Shown: piece by piece, positions 30,267 through 38,099 of the stretch
How the letters are laid out: the number at the start of each line of letters is the position of its first letter
How positions within the stretch are numbered: the stretch's first letter is position 1
Source: a virus
IMG/VR virus record: IMGVR_UViG_3300036466_000025
Coordinates: 1 to 39,650 of that record
Strand: one strand, 5' to 3'
DNA: 39,650 nt
Position numbers and translations under genes: made by a program
Notes under the pieces: model-generated
The model's input: the letters and a program-made list of their open reading frames with translations, nothing else
The model's database searches: none
Told to the model about the DNA's origin: nothing

Positions 30267-31015
30267 CGTTTTCCTCGTCTTCCGTAGTTCGGATATTGGA
30301 TTCCGCCATGTGCTCTCCACGCCTTACGTGAAAGCCATGACTGTTGTCTTCGTGCGTCTTGTTCAGCCTTAATGTCTTGCGTTTGATTCAACCTAAGCAT
30401 TGTAGCACTCTTAGCCTCTGCCAACAGTGCAGAGAAGGCCTCAGATGGCAAGTCTGGGATGAAGGAATCTGTGTGGTTCCATTGAGGCATTATATATGCC
30501 ATGGCCTGCACCTTAGATTCCTGTAGAGTATCATCTACTAGCATATCGTAGGAATCAAACACCAGGTATTCGTCATCAAATGATGTGTAATATTGAGGAG
30601 CCTTGTTGTTTAGTATCAGTAATTGCACCCCAGTGTCATCTTGAATTACGTCAACCTCAGGTTTGGTGTTGTCACGTGTATTCAAGAACCGTAAGAAGTC
30701 GTCTGGTTCCCTCCACTTCATTGGCCTGTAGTCAAGCTTATTTTTGTCTTGGGAGCAGTTGTAGTTGATGAACACTATCTCCTTTATGCCCTCTTGGAGA
30801 TACATGTGTGTTGGACGACCTGTTTGACCAGATGGGATAATTTGAATTAACTTACGCAGATGTGGCCAGTTACGGTTAGACATCATAGACTGATAGGTGG
30901 AACGGAGGATGTTGGCTACTTGAGCACTATCGAATGTGTCATCAATGCTGTTAACCTCGTCATCAGACATATCAGACAAGATGTCTTGAGTCATTTCTAG
31001 TAGCGATTGTTTCAT
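30263..31015 (-). CDS. Tail tubular protein A (T7 gp11-like)
   Basis: The 250-residue product has the helical-bundle pattern of the gatekeeper/adaptor that connects portal and tail nozzle: ILSDMSDDEVNSIDDTFDSA, then ILRSTYQSMMSNRNWPHLRK, LLILNNKAPQYYTSFDDEYL, and a basic C-terminal helix with RQQSWLSRKAW. Such SxxxxxW and 'PxYYTSFDDE' signatures are typical of gp11-like proteins. GGAG precedes the ATG. It lies just after a terminator, so its expression is probably lower than that of capsid genes. Confidence 0.88.
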   Translation of the reverse strand: MKQSLLEMTQDILSDMSDDEVNSIDDTFDSAQVANILRSTYQSMMSNRNWPHLRKLIQIIPSGQTGRPTHMYLQEGIKEIVFINYNCSQDKNKLDYRPMKWREPDDFLRFLNTRDNTKPEVDVIQDDTGVQLLILNNKAPQYYTSFDDEYLVFDSYDMLVDDTLQESKVQAMAYIMPQWNHTDSFIPDLPSEAFSALLAEAKSATMLRLNQTQDIKAEQDARRQQSWLSRKAWRAHGGIQYPNYGRRGKR

Positions 31016-31028
31016 CTACTCTCCTTAC

Positions 31029-31056
31029 AAAAAAGGCCGGACTAAAAAGTCCAGCC
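31029..31056 (-). terminator. Intrinsic terminator between head and tail genes
   Basis: On the minus strand GGCTGGACT pairs with AGTCCGGCC (9 pairs, one G-T) around TTTT, followed by six T. It lies after the 116-residue head protein gene and before tail tubular protein A, so it should limit transcription into the tail genes. Confidence 0.85.
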
Positions 31057-31064
31057 CCTTTTAA

Positions 31065-31415
31065 TTAGCCCATGTAGCGCATGTACTTGAACAGTACAGT
31101 GCCACCAGTTAGGCCAGCTTGTGTAACCACGCCAGTGTTGCCTTTCGGGATTTTCACTGGATCGGCATCGGTAGCGTCTTTCACTTCAACGCCACCTACC
31201 TTCAAGGATGTCAATACACCAGTTGCCTGAGCCGTGACGACACCAGTTACCAGAATACCACACTCCTTGCTCATCGGGAACTGCAGATCCAAGTTAGGGC
31301 CGTCCAGGTTCAGAGAGAAGGAACTTGCATCTGGGTTAATACCAGCAGTGCCGCCTGAGTCACGTGCACCATAGTGATTGTGTACGCCACTAAGACGCAT
31401 CTTTTCGTATGCCAT
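31065..31415 (-). CDS. Small probable head (decoration-type) protein, 116 aa
   Basis: The 116-residue product lies directly downstream of the major capsid gene and upstream of a strong terminator, a place typical of abundant virion proteins. Its sequence is beta-rich and polar: DSGGTAGINPDASSFSLNL, then ECGILVTGVVTAQATGVLTS and a TVLFKYMRYMG end. It could be a capsid decoration or head fibre protein, or a small coat component. No family recognised with certainty. The ATG has an AAGGAA site at about 9 bases. Confidence 0.65.
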   Translation of the reverse strand: MAYEKMRLSGVHNHYGARDSGGTAGINPDASSFSLNLDGPNLDLQFPMSKECGILVTGVVTAQATGVLTSLKVGGVEVKDATDADPVKIPKGNTGVVTQAGLTGGTVLFKYMRYMG

Positions 31416-31435
31416 TATATTATTCCTTGTTGATT

Positions 31436-31467
31436 AAAAAGGCTAAAGCCACTAATTACTTAGTGGC
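31436..31467 (-). terminator. Weak terminator or processing hairpin after capsid gene
   Basis: GCCACTAA and TTAGTGGC (31448-31467) form a perfect 8-base stem around GTAA on the minus strand, overlapping the last capsid codons, with TTTAGCCTTTTT downstream. The T run is displaced, so this may be partial termination or an mRNA-stabilising end that keeps capsid expression high. Confidence 0.5.
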
Positions 31468-32400
31468 AGTAGCAGAAGTGAAGATTACACCAAGTGTGTC
31501 GACACGCTGAGGACCGAAGCCATAACGGCAGGTTACAGTGTGCTCATCACGACGGAGGGTGATGTTGCGCTCAGACTCACTCTTAGGCATACGACGCCAT
31601 GCACCCATAATAGGTTTGCACTGGTCATCAGCAATACACATTGCAATGTTAGCGATGTCACCTGCGGCACCACCAGCGGTTGCTTCCTCAGCTTTCAGGC
31701 GAGGCAGGCGGTTGGAGGTCATAATGTCGAAGCCGTACAGGTTCATGATGAAACGCTGACCACGAGCCATACCGTTCTTAATCAGGTCAACTGCGAACGG
31801 GGTGATGTCAGAGGTGATGGTCACTTTCTTGTTCAGGGTGGCCTCAACAACTGGGTCAACAATCAGGATACGACCTTCAGCGGGAACGTTAGCCTTGTCG
31901 AACGCCAAACGCAGGTCAACAATGTCTTCAAGAGACATGGTTTTGTTAGCGCCAGTGGCAGCAAATCGGTGAGCAAAGCCGTTGATGGTGTTCTTGTCGT
32001 TAGGGGTTTGAGCATCGTTAGCTGCACGCAGGAAGTCAGACTCAAAAGTTTCTTGAATAGCACGGGTAGATGCTTGTGCACGCTGAGCCAGCAGAGAATC
32101 GATTTGAGCACCGTCTTCACGCATCTTATCAGTGATGTACCAGGCGTCACCTTTGTATTCGGTGATACGGAAGGTTACTTCACCAGATTCGATTGGGTTG
32201 AAGACCAGTGGCACTTCTTCGCCAGCTTCTTGCAGGGTCACATCACCTACGGTTTTGATGTGCAGGGTTTCACCAGCAGGGAAATCTGAAACGTTACGGT
32301 AGAAAGTACCGGGCAACAGACCGTCATGCAGGTTCAACAGAATGAACTGAGAATACACCTCAGATTCAATAAACGCACGGTTGGTGGCTGTATTAATCAT
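31456..32400 (-). CDS. Major capsid protein
   Basis: The 314-residue product matches the size and layout of HK97-fold major capsid proteins of phiEco32-like and some T7-like phages: an N-terminal arm (MINTATNRAFIESEVYSQF), an FPAGETLHIKTVGDVTLQEA strand region, FRITEYKGDAWYITDKMRED, a DIVDLRLAFDKANVPAEGR spine helix, ILIVDPVVEATL, and a C-terminal RRDEHTVTCRYGFGPQRVDT. Scaffold lies just upstream and a small head gene downstream. It builds the icosahedral head. Assignment rests on gene order plus these motifs. Confidence 0.88.
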   Translation of the reverse strand: MINTATNRAFIESEVYSQFILLNLHDGLLPGTFYRNVSDFPAGETLHIKTVGDVTLQEAGEEVPLVFNPIESGEVTFRITEYKGDAWYITDKMREDGAQIDSLLAQRAQASTRAIQETFESDFLRAANDAQTPNDKNTINGFAHRFAATGANKTMSLEDIVDLRLAFDKANVPAEGRILIVDPVVEATLNKKVTITSDITPFAVDLIKNGMARGQRFIMNLYGFDIMTSNRLPRLKAEEATAGGAAGDIANIAMCIADDQCKPIMGAWRRMPKSESERNITLRRDEHTVTCRYGFGPQRVDTLGVIFTSATATK

Positions 32401-32406
32401 TGATTA

Positions 32407-33165
32407 TTATCCTTGATAACCAAACTTAGTTTCCATCTCTCTTCGGAGTTGGGCAACCAAGTCTACATTAGTGCGGTTGATACCGCTAAACTTAACCTTC
32501 TTCTCTGCCTCTGCAAGACGCTGTTCAAGAGTCATTTCAGGACTAGAGAGAGGCACACTTCGATGTCCGCCAGCAGTTGGCGTAGGTGTTGGAGCATGGG
32601 CTGCCTCAAACAAAGACAGAACAACTTGTGGGGTGGTAGCCGCCATGTTCTTAAGTTGTTCTTTAGTGAGGCCAAGTGCTTCTGCTTTCTTATTCAAAAC
32701 TTCGGCTGCTTTGTCTCCAAACTTCTCACTAAGAGCAGCTTCTACTTTAACGAGGTTCTGCTTAACTGTTGACTCAGTGTCACGCTTAGCAAGAACCTCT
32801 TCAAGCATTTTCTGAACTGCTTCCTCATCAAGACCTGCTGGGGCTGGTGTTGCCGGGTCCTTCGGTTCTTGTTGAGTTGTTAGACGCGATACAAGGTCCT
32901 CTACAGAGCTTCTTTGTTCTAGTTCAGCTTTCAGTCGAGTAATCTCCTGCTCATATTGGCTCACTTGCCCTTTAAGAGAGGGGATATACTCTTGTGAATG
33001 CTTGAGTGCTTTGAGAGCGTCCTCTGGGGTCTCGTATTTTTGTCTACCGGTTTCGTCCACGATTGTCTTAAGCTGGTCGGCAAAAAGACTTTCTGTTGGA
33101 ACGCTAGTTGGCTGTGCAGGGGTTTCCTGCGGATTATCCTGTGAAAATAATGACGGGTCTGACAT
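32407..33165 (-). CDS. Scaffolding (head assembly) protein
   Basis: The 252-residue product is acidic and Pro-rich at its N-terminus (NPQETPAQPTSVPTE), has a long predicted coiled coil (about 75-105, GQVSQYEQEITRLKAELEQ), a flexible middle (EPKDPATPAPAGLDEEAV), and a basic C-terminal helix (LVAQLRREMETKFGYQG) that would bind the capsid. This, together with its place between portal and major capsid, fits a T7 gp9-type scaffold. It is the first gene after the two tRNAs. Confidence 0.82.
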   Translation of the reverse strand: MSDPSLFSQDNPQETPAQPTSVPTESLFADQLKTIVDETGRQKYETPEDALKALKHSQEYIPSLKGQVSQYEQEITRLKAELEQRSSVEDLVSRLTTQQEPKDPATPAPAGLDEEAVQKMLEEVLAKRDTESTVKQNLVKVEAALSEKFGDKAAEVLNKKAEALGLTKEQLKNMAATTPQVVLSLFEAAHAPTPTPTAGGHRSVPLSSPEMTLEQRLAEAEKKVKFSGINRTNVDLVAQLRREMETKFGYQG

Positions 33166-33187
33166 TATTTATAACTCCTTAAATAAT

Positions 33188-33264
33188 TGGCGGGCATGGT
33201 AGGACTCGAACCTACGACCATCCGCTTAGAAGGCGGACGCTCTATCCATCTGAGCTACATTCCC
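33188..33264 (-). tRNA. tRNA-Arg (anticodon TCT)
   Basis: On the minus strand a full 77-base cloverleaf is visible, including an encoded CCA. Acceptor GGGAATG/CATGCCC (one A-G mismatch at pair 4), D arm GCTC/GAGC, anticodon stem TCCGC/GCGGA with loop CTTCTAA, and T arm GTAGG-TTCGAGT-CCTAC. Anticodon TCT reads AGA and AGG, rare arginine codons in many enterobacteria. Confidence 0.93.
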
Positions 33265-33270
33265 TTAATT

Positions 33271-33348
33271 TGGTCTGAGAGACAGGACTCGAACCTGTAA
33301 TATCCGCCATCCAAGGGCGTCACGTTAACCAATTGACGCTACTCTCAG
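33271..33348 (-). tRNA. tRNA-Pro (anticodon TGG)
   Basis: A 78-base cloverleaf on the minus strand with encoded CCA. Acceptor CTGAGAG/CTCTCAG is perfect and has the C1-G72 pair expected of bacterial proline tRNAs. The D arm is GCGT/ACGT, the anticodon stem ACGCC/GGCGG (outer A-G mismatch) with loop CTTGGAT, and the T arm ACAGG-TTCGAGT-CCTGT. Six bases separate it from the Arg tRNA. Confidence 0.92.
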
Positions 33349-33468
33349 TTTAAATATACTTATAGCTTTCTTATTATATTATAGATTATAAATAAGATAG
33401 ATAAGATAATTATTAATAAATATTATATATTATATTATATATAACTTAAAATTTGACTTTTTGTGACA
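33349..33468. promoter_or_regulatory. Extremely AT-rich spacer with short tandem repeats
   Basis: Only about 14 of 120 bases are G or C here, far below the surrounding genes. It contains two back-to-back copies of ATAAGATA(G/A) at 33392-33409 and a long TA-rich run (33421-33442). On the minus strand it lies between the 80-residue gene and the tRNAs and offers many TATAAT-like boxes, so a promoter for the tRNA-scaffold-capsid genes is likely, but no clear -35 can be chosen. It could also help DNA melting. Confidence 0.5.
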
Positions 33469-33711
33469 TTATTTTTCTAAAAGGGCTAAAATTTCTTGCA
33501 TTGCGCGCCTATATCCCACATTATCAGCTTGTTTGTAAGCCCAGTTAGCGCAATCATACCCTTCTTTAGCAAGACTAACGCGGTCAGCAGCATCCATCTT
33601 ATCTTGAATAACAAAGGAGAGGCGCTCCCGTAGGAACGCTCCTCTTTCAAATGCAACCTTTACGTCAGACTTTTCCTCGGCTTTTAATCCTTTAGTCCAT
33701 ACTGTCTTCAT
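33469..33711 (-). CDS. Small hypothetical protein next to portal (80 aa)
   Basis: The 80-residue product starts one base inside the portal stop (TAATG). It is mainly helical and charged (WTKGLKAEEKSDVKVAFERG, RERLSFVIQDKMDAADRVSL, YRRAMQEILALLEK) with no membrane segment. A small gene at this site is common downstream of the portal in T7-like phages, with unknown function. It is the last gene before the AT-rich spacer and tRNAs. Confidence 0.7.
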   Translation of the reverse strand: MKTVWTKGLKAEEKSDVKVAFERGAFLRERLSFVIQDKMDAADRVSLAKEGYDCANWAYKQADNVGYRRAMQEILALLEK

Positions 33712-35468
33712 TACACTACACCACCTGAAACATCAGCCCCTGCTTCCACCATTAGATCTTCTTGCATCTGGTTGGCGGTAGCATTAGTCTCCTGCTGCTC
33801 CTCAAGCGCCACGTTAGGTCGGAAGATGTCATAGCCAGTGAGACCAGTCACATCATTTACGAACTCTGTGAGGGCGATTGCGGAGGTGTGAGGGCCAATC
33901 AACTGACCTATTGGAGAGTTGAACACGCCAATCAAGTTCTGCAAGTCTTGTGCCTGTTTGGCAAAGTGACGAGCACCAACTGGACGAAGCTTGCCGTTGG
34001 CAACAATGTCGTCACGAGTAACTGACATAAACTCCTGAACGCCAAGTTCATCATCCATAACACGAATCAAGTCCGCCCCATCCATTGAACGACGTGCTAC
34101 TTCAAGCATATCATTAAGCAGAGGTTCGAGCAGTTCGATTTCGAAATGTGTAATCTTCTCTTGGAAAATTCGCCCTGCTGCATTTTGCAATGTGTTGATT
34201 TCTGTTGCGGTCTTTTCTCCTGGCGTACGGATGCCCATTGCTTCTCGTGGTGCGCCTGCCATGAGCTCCATCTTGTCTTCCAACATCTGAATGTTGTTGT
34301 CAGCCATGACCAGCCCGTTAAGGTTCTTACTAACTTCTTCAACGTTACCACCTTCATCAATGTGAATCTCAGCGCTTGGGCCCCATACAAACTCCTCAAC
34401 CTCACCAATAATCTTCAATGGTGGGTGGACAATCAAGTCCATGGCGTCTGCCTTAAGGTTCTCCAAGTGGTCAATACGATACTGCATACCAACTAAGTTG
34501 TCTAGTGGCCCCATGGCCCATAGATTGTCTTGACGTAGGCGCCACCCAACATGACGAATAGGTGCGCTCCCCATCCACGATGGAATGTCTGTGATACGTG
34601 CAACGTTACAACGGTCAGCAATTGTAATCACTTGGTTGGTGTACAGCTCACCAGTGTCTGCGTCATGGTAATCACCGTAGAACTCAAGGACCTCTACCCA
34701 GTCACTTTGGAAGTATTCGTATAGGTTGCCAAATCCGTCCACAGAGAAGCCTACAGCCTTGTTAAAGTCCTCAGAGCTGTAAGCACCCATCCGACGCTGT
34801 AACTCTCGTCTACGTTCCAGTACGGGCCCCCAGAAGGCTTGGTCAGGGTTCTCCTTGGCAAGCTTCTTCAACTCACCAACAGTCTTCACAGACCGCACAA
34901 TCTTCCAGCTCTCATTAAACGTAGGTGCAAGTGGATTAAACACGATATCAAGTGGTGAGATTCGTAGAGCCCGTGGGCCTATATAATCGGGGACAATTGT
35001 CCCGTCAGCCATCTCCTTGTACTTGGCTTCAAAGTAGGAGGTTACAAACGCATTTCCATAGTCAATGAAGTCATATAGCAACTTACTTACTTCTGTACGT
35101 AAATGTCCTTCACGTGTCTTGTTCTCCATATAGGCTTTAACAGCTTGTGATTTGGACTTTACTGCAGCATCCTTAGAGAACGGAATCCAGCTCATCCAGT
35201 TGTCTTTCGGGAACAATGCACTAATGTAGTTTGAATGCAAGTTGTCTCGAATCTGGCACAGCTTTGGTAGTGTGGTCGAGTTCTTCCATGGAAGCGTCGA
35301 GTTGGTTGTAGTTGTTGTATCAGTTGCAAAGATATAATTGCGAAGCTCTTGCCATTCTGCAATCTTCTCCTGTCGTTGCCCATTGTACTGGTCCCACATG
35401 TAGCTCACCCAAGCTGCGGGCGTATCTACTTGCATTAGGTTGGTAATTTCTGCTACTTTATCGCTCAT
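33711..35468 (-). CDS. Portal (head-tail connector) protein
   Basis: The 585-residue product has the typical T7 gp8 / podovirus portal pattern: WQELRNYIFATDTTTTTNS, a KLCQIRDNLHSNYISALFP segment near residue 70, DYIGPRALRISPLDIVFNP, and the conserved GIRTPGEKTATEINTLQNA followed by AGRIFQEKITHFEIELLEP. It forms the dodecameric DNA gate and binds terminase and tail tubular protein A. The C-terminus is Gln/Asn/Glu-rich. GGAG precedes the ATG. Next upstream is the HNH homing gene. Confidence 0.92.
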   Translation of the reverse strand: MSDKVAEITNLMQVDTPAAWVSYMWDQYNGQRQEKIAEWQELRNYIFATDTTTTTNSTLPWKNSTTLPKLCQIRDNLHSNYISALFPKDNWMSWIPFSKDAAVKSKSQAVKAYMENKTREGHLRTEVSKLLYDFIDYGNAFVTSYFEAKYKEMADGTIVPDYIGPRALRISPLDIVFNPLAPTFNESWKIVRSVKTVGELKKLAKENPDQAFWGPVLERRRELQRRMGAYSSEDFNKAVGFSVDGFGNLYEYFQSDWVEVLEFYGDYHDADTGELYTNQVITIADRCNVARITDIPSWMGSAPIRHVGWRLRQDNLWAMGPLDNLVGMQYRIDHLENLKADAMDLIVHPPLKIIGEVEEFVWGPSAEIHIDEGGNVEEVSKNLNGLVMADNNIQMLEDKMELMAGAPREAMGIRTPGEKTATEINTLQNAAGRIFQEKITHFEIELLEPLLNDMLEVARRSMDGADLIRVMDDELGVQEFMSVTRDDIVANGKLRPVGARHFAKQAQDLQNLIGVFNSPIGQLIGPHTSAIALTEFVNDVTGLTGYDIFRPNVALEEQQETNATANQMQEDLMVEAGADVSGGVV

Positions 35469-35481
35469 TTAAAAGCCACTC

Positions 35482-35961
35482 CTAAACTAATTTATTGTAT
35501 GCAACATATTGTCTAACAAGTTCATCGAACTGGTCTAGTCCAAATTCAGACAAAGCAACATTCATTTGATAGCAAACTATCCTAACATTTCCCATTGTGT
35601 ACCCAAGTTCAGGTACAATCCTATCTAAAGATGGTGCGTATGGATTTACCTTTCCTTTATCAGACCTATTCAGCTCTAACTCAATTCCAGACAAGGCGCA
35701 ATGACCATCCCATAAGTCCATTAAATAATCTAAACTTAAGTTAAATTCCAAGCCTTTTGTTTTAGCTCTGTTCTTAGCCATTGCCATTAATTTACTTAAT
35801 CTAAACTCTGGCTTAAGCATATTTGCTTCATAAGAGTTCATACTCATACATTTGTTGCCACAATACTTTGAGTTACCCCTTCCAAAATAGATTGAGCCAC
35901 ATTGCTTACATACACGCTTAGTATCTTCTTTTAGTGCTTTTATGCTGTTTTCGTTATACAT
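35482..35961 (-). CDS. Free-standing HNH endonuclease between portal and terminase
   Basis: The 159-residue product starts with a zinc finger (Cys18, 21, 34, 38: CKQC ... YCGNKC), then a basic helix, and a C-terminal HNH-type core (DGHCALSG, SLDRIVPELGYTMGNVRIVC). The 'LDRI ... GYT.GNV' ending is typical of phage homing endonucleases. The gene is visibly more AT-rich than portal and terminase around it, which suggests a recent insertion between them. It begins 7 bases after the terminase stop and ends 13 bases before the portal ATG. Confidence 0.85.
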   Translation of the reverse strand: MYNENSIKALKEDTKRVCKQCGSIYFGRGNSKYCGNKCMSMNSYEANMLKPEFRLSKLMAMAKNRAKTKGLEFNLSLDYLMDLWDGHCALSGIELELNRSDKGKVNPYAPSLDRIVPELGYTMGNVRIVCYQMNVALSEFGLDQFDELVRQYVAYNKLV

Positions 35962-35968
35962 TTTTTAC

Positions 35969-37573
35969 CTACTTGAATGACACACCACCAAATCTAGAAT
36001 TTGTTCTTATTTGTGTTTTAAAGAAATCAGGGCCCATACTTGAGCGTGACTTCTTAGGTTTAATTGCAATCTCTACTGCTGATGCCAAGGCATCCTTTAC
36101 GTCATCGTGCGCTGGTCGTGCAAGAATCAATTCCTCTTCTAGCACTGGGGTCCAACCGCCTTCAAAGTGCCACATCTGGTAGTTATCATATCTGTGCTCA
36201 AGTGCAGCCGCAATACGTTCCTCTTTAGTGCCCTCTGCTTTGGATGGCCTAAACTCTTCCACAGAAAGCCTCAGTCCCTCTTTACGCACATACCCTGTGA
36301 TGTCGTTAACAATCACCTTCTGAGCCACTGTAACCTCAGCACGGAGCTTCTTGAACCCCCATTTACTATGCAAGGCAGCAATGTGTTTGAAGTATTCAAT
36401 TGTTTTGTCAGACTTAAATCTGTCAATGTCTACGACATAATAGTTGTCATCACAGTCTACACCAACTACTACTATTGCTGTAAAGTCAGCAGCCTTAGAT
36501 AAAGAGAATGCGAAGTCAACTGCAGCATAGATGTTTAGTTTGTTCTCTTTATAATACCAATCGCCGCCAGACCTCTTGAGATAGCGCGGATTATAGTATT
36601 GAAATTTGTCACGACTAATGCGGTTAGAGCCAGGGTCATTAGGGTCATTATAATACTGAGCATAGAACTGAACGCGGTCAGAGTACTCAGCTCTAATACG
36701 AGCAAGAGACCTTCTATCAAATCCATAAGCTTTCCCGTCATCACGAATAACACGTGGCCAGAGGAATAGGCCATCTTTTTCTACGACATACTCCTTGACT
36801 TCCCACACTGGCTTGTGGTCAACTAAGAAGCCTTCGTCGTCGTAGTCTTCGTACATCTGCTTCTTCCAAGTGTCGTATATATCCACTGGGTGGTATCTAG
36901 TACCACAAGCCATGGTGAAGCCACCAGCATTACGAATAGATGTAAACTGAGAGGCTTTCTTGGAGACCGATTCCCGTCCATCTTCCGTATAGGCGTTTTC
37001 AGGCACAACCAAGTCGTCAGCGACAATGATGTCAGCATGCCAACCAGTGGTGTTTGTAGTAAGTCCGGCGGTAGAGATAGTGGCATCCCGGACGCCCTCG
37101 TCTTTGCGCTTTTGGTGGTCCACGCTAATCTTTGTACTAGACCACTTTTCCCGCTTCCCTTCTTGTGGGTTAACATATTCTGGGAAGTAGCGCATGTACG
37201 TGCTGCTAGCCAAGATGTTCTGAATAGCGTACAACTGAGTAATTGCTAGTTCTGCTGTTGCAGATACATATAGCATAGTTACTTCTGGGTGACGTGTTAT
37301 AATCCACGCACACCATGTTGCAACCATGTGACTCTTTAAGTGAGCACGTGGTAGCATAATTAGTTTGTTTGCAGTGAGTGCATTACCTTGACCGAACAAT
37401 GTATAATCTTGCATCCACCTAAAGATTTCATCATGGATGCCTCCATACATGTAGCCGGGGTTGACTAATCGAGCGAAGAACCTTAAATCATTCATCGCCC
37501 GTTCCCTGACTTCTAGAGCCTCTTTAGGCATACGGTCAATCTTGGTATACGCCTCGATTAGCCAATCTTCCAT
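35969..37573 (-). CDS. Terminase large subunit
   Basis: The 534-residue product carries the terminase ATPase with a deviant Walker A (LPRAHLKS, 74-81), Walker B (DIIVADD, 181-187) and a coupling region, followed by the RNase H-like nuclease (AAVDFAFSLSKAADFTAIVV, then a later Asp pair near KGYV...). It drives DNA into the head and cuts concatemers, working with the small subunit encoded just upstream. The N-terminal GGIHDEIFRWMQDY segment is typical of T7 gp19-like terminases. The C-terminus is basic. Confidence 0.92.
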   Translation of the reverse strand: MEDWLIEAYTKIDRMPKEALEVRERAMNDLRFFARLVNPGYMYGGIHDEIFRWMQDYTLFGQGNALTANKLIMLPRAHLKSHMVATWCAWIITRHPEVTMLYVSATAELAITQLYAIQNILASSTYMRYFPEYVNPQEGKREKWSSTKISVDHQKRKDEGVRDATISTAGLTTNTTGWHADIIVADDLVVPENAYTEDGRESVSKKASQFTSIRNAGGFTMACGTRYHPVDIYDTWKKQMYEDYDDEGFLVDHKPVWEVKEYVVEKDGLFLWPRVIRDDGKAYGFDRRSLARIRAEYSDRVQFYAQYYNDPNDPGSNRISRDKFQYYNPRYLKRSGGDWYYKENKLNIYAAVDFAFSLSKAADFTAIVVVGVDCDDNYYVVDIDRFKSDKTIEYFKHIAALHSKWGFKKLRAEVTVAQKVIVNDITGYVRKEGLRLSVEEFRPSKAEGTKEERIAAALEHRYDNYQMWHFEGGWTPVLEEELILARPAHDDVKDALASAVEIAIKPKKSRSSMGPDFFKTQIRTNSRFGGVSFK

Positions 37574-37575
37574 GG

Positions 37576-38082
37576 TTAACTCCTAAAGCTAGCAAGGCGA
37601 ACTAAGTCACCCTTGTATTCCTCTGTGAGACGCGCTGTAATGCGTTCATTTCGCTCAGTAGTGTCCTTAGTAGGTCTACCTACTTTGCCCTTCTCCCAGC
37701 CCCTCTCAGCGAGGAATTTGGTCATTGCAGCATTACCCTCGGCAGACAAACCCTGTGCTGTTGCAATAGCCTCACTACGAATCTGTATTTCAATCTCTTC
37801 GAGGGCCTCTTCAATCAATCTGTTAATCTTTTTGTTAGCTTTCATTGATTTGTAATGTTGCCAACCCATTAAATACTTCTTAGCAAAGTCATACCCAGTG
37901 GGGTCACCACATTCTACAAACAACCTCTTAAAAGAATAGAAGGTTCGCTCACCAATCTTCTTGTCCATCTCATCCTTGGTAAAGACGGCATTTTCAGAAA
38001 TACCGTCCTCCAAGTCGATGAACAAGCCAGTGGTGAGTGGCTTGCCATTGCCACCCATCATTCCTGACTTGTCTATCTTCAT
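37576..38082 (-). CDS. Terminase small subunit candidate
   Basis: The 168-residue product lies 2 bases before the large subunit and starts after a GAGGTGA site. It is helical with a central region EEALEEIEIQIRSEAIATAQ and a C-terminal basic linker-helix (ERGWEKGKVGRPTKDTTERN) of the kind found in T7 gp18-like small terminases. These recognise the packaging site and bring the large subunit to DNA. The assignment is by position and the GRPTK-type C-terminal region; there is no clear N-terminal helix-turn-helix. Confidence 0.72.
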   Translation of the reverse strand: MKIDKSGMMGGNGKPLTTGLFIDLEDGISENAVFTKDEMDKKIGERTFYSFKRLFVECGDPTGYDFAKKYLMGWQHYKSMKANKKINRLIEEALEEIEIQIRSEAIATAQGLSAEGNAAMTKFLAERGWEKGKVGRPTKDTTERNERITARLTEEYKGDLVRLASFRS

Positions 38083-38099
38083 TATGTCACCTCATTTAG

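Noticed and set aside
31540-32289. 249-codon plus-strand open frame inside the capsid gene
   Set aside because: Antisense to the major capsid gene; composition is shadow-like and no start signal is seen.
33353-33475. Plus-strand promoter suggested by TTGACT near 33453
   Set aside because: It would read antisense into the 80-residue gene and portal, and no matching -10 at the usual distance serves any plus-strand gene.
37415-37430. AATGTATAAT box resembling the phiEco32 sigma-type -10
   Set aside because: It lies on the plus strand inside the minus-strand terminase gene with no plus-strand gene downstream; similar boxes in coding DNA (such as near 911) are likely chance.
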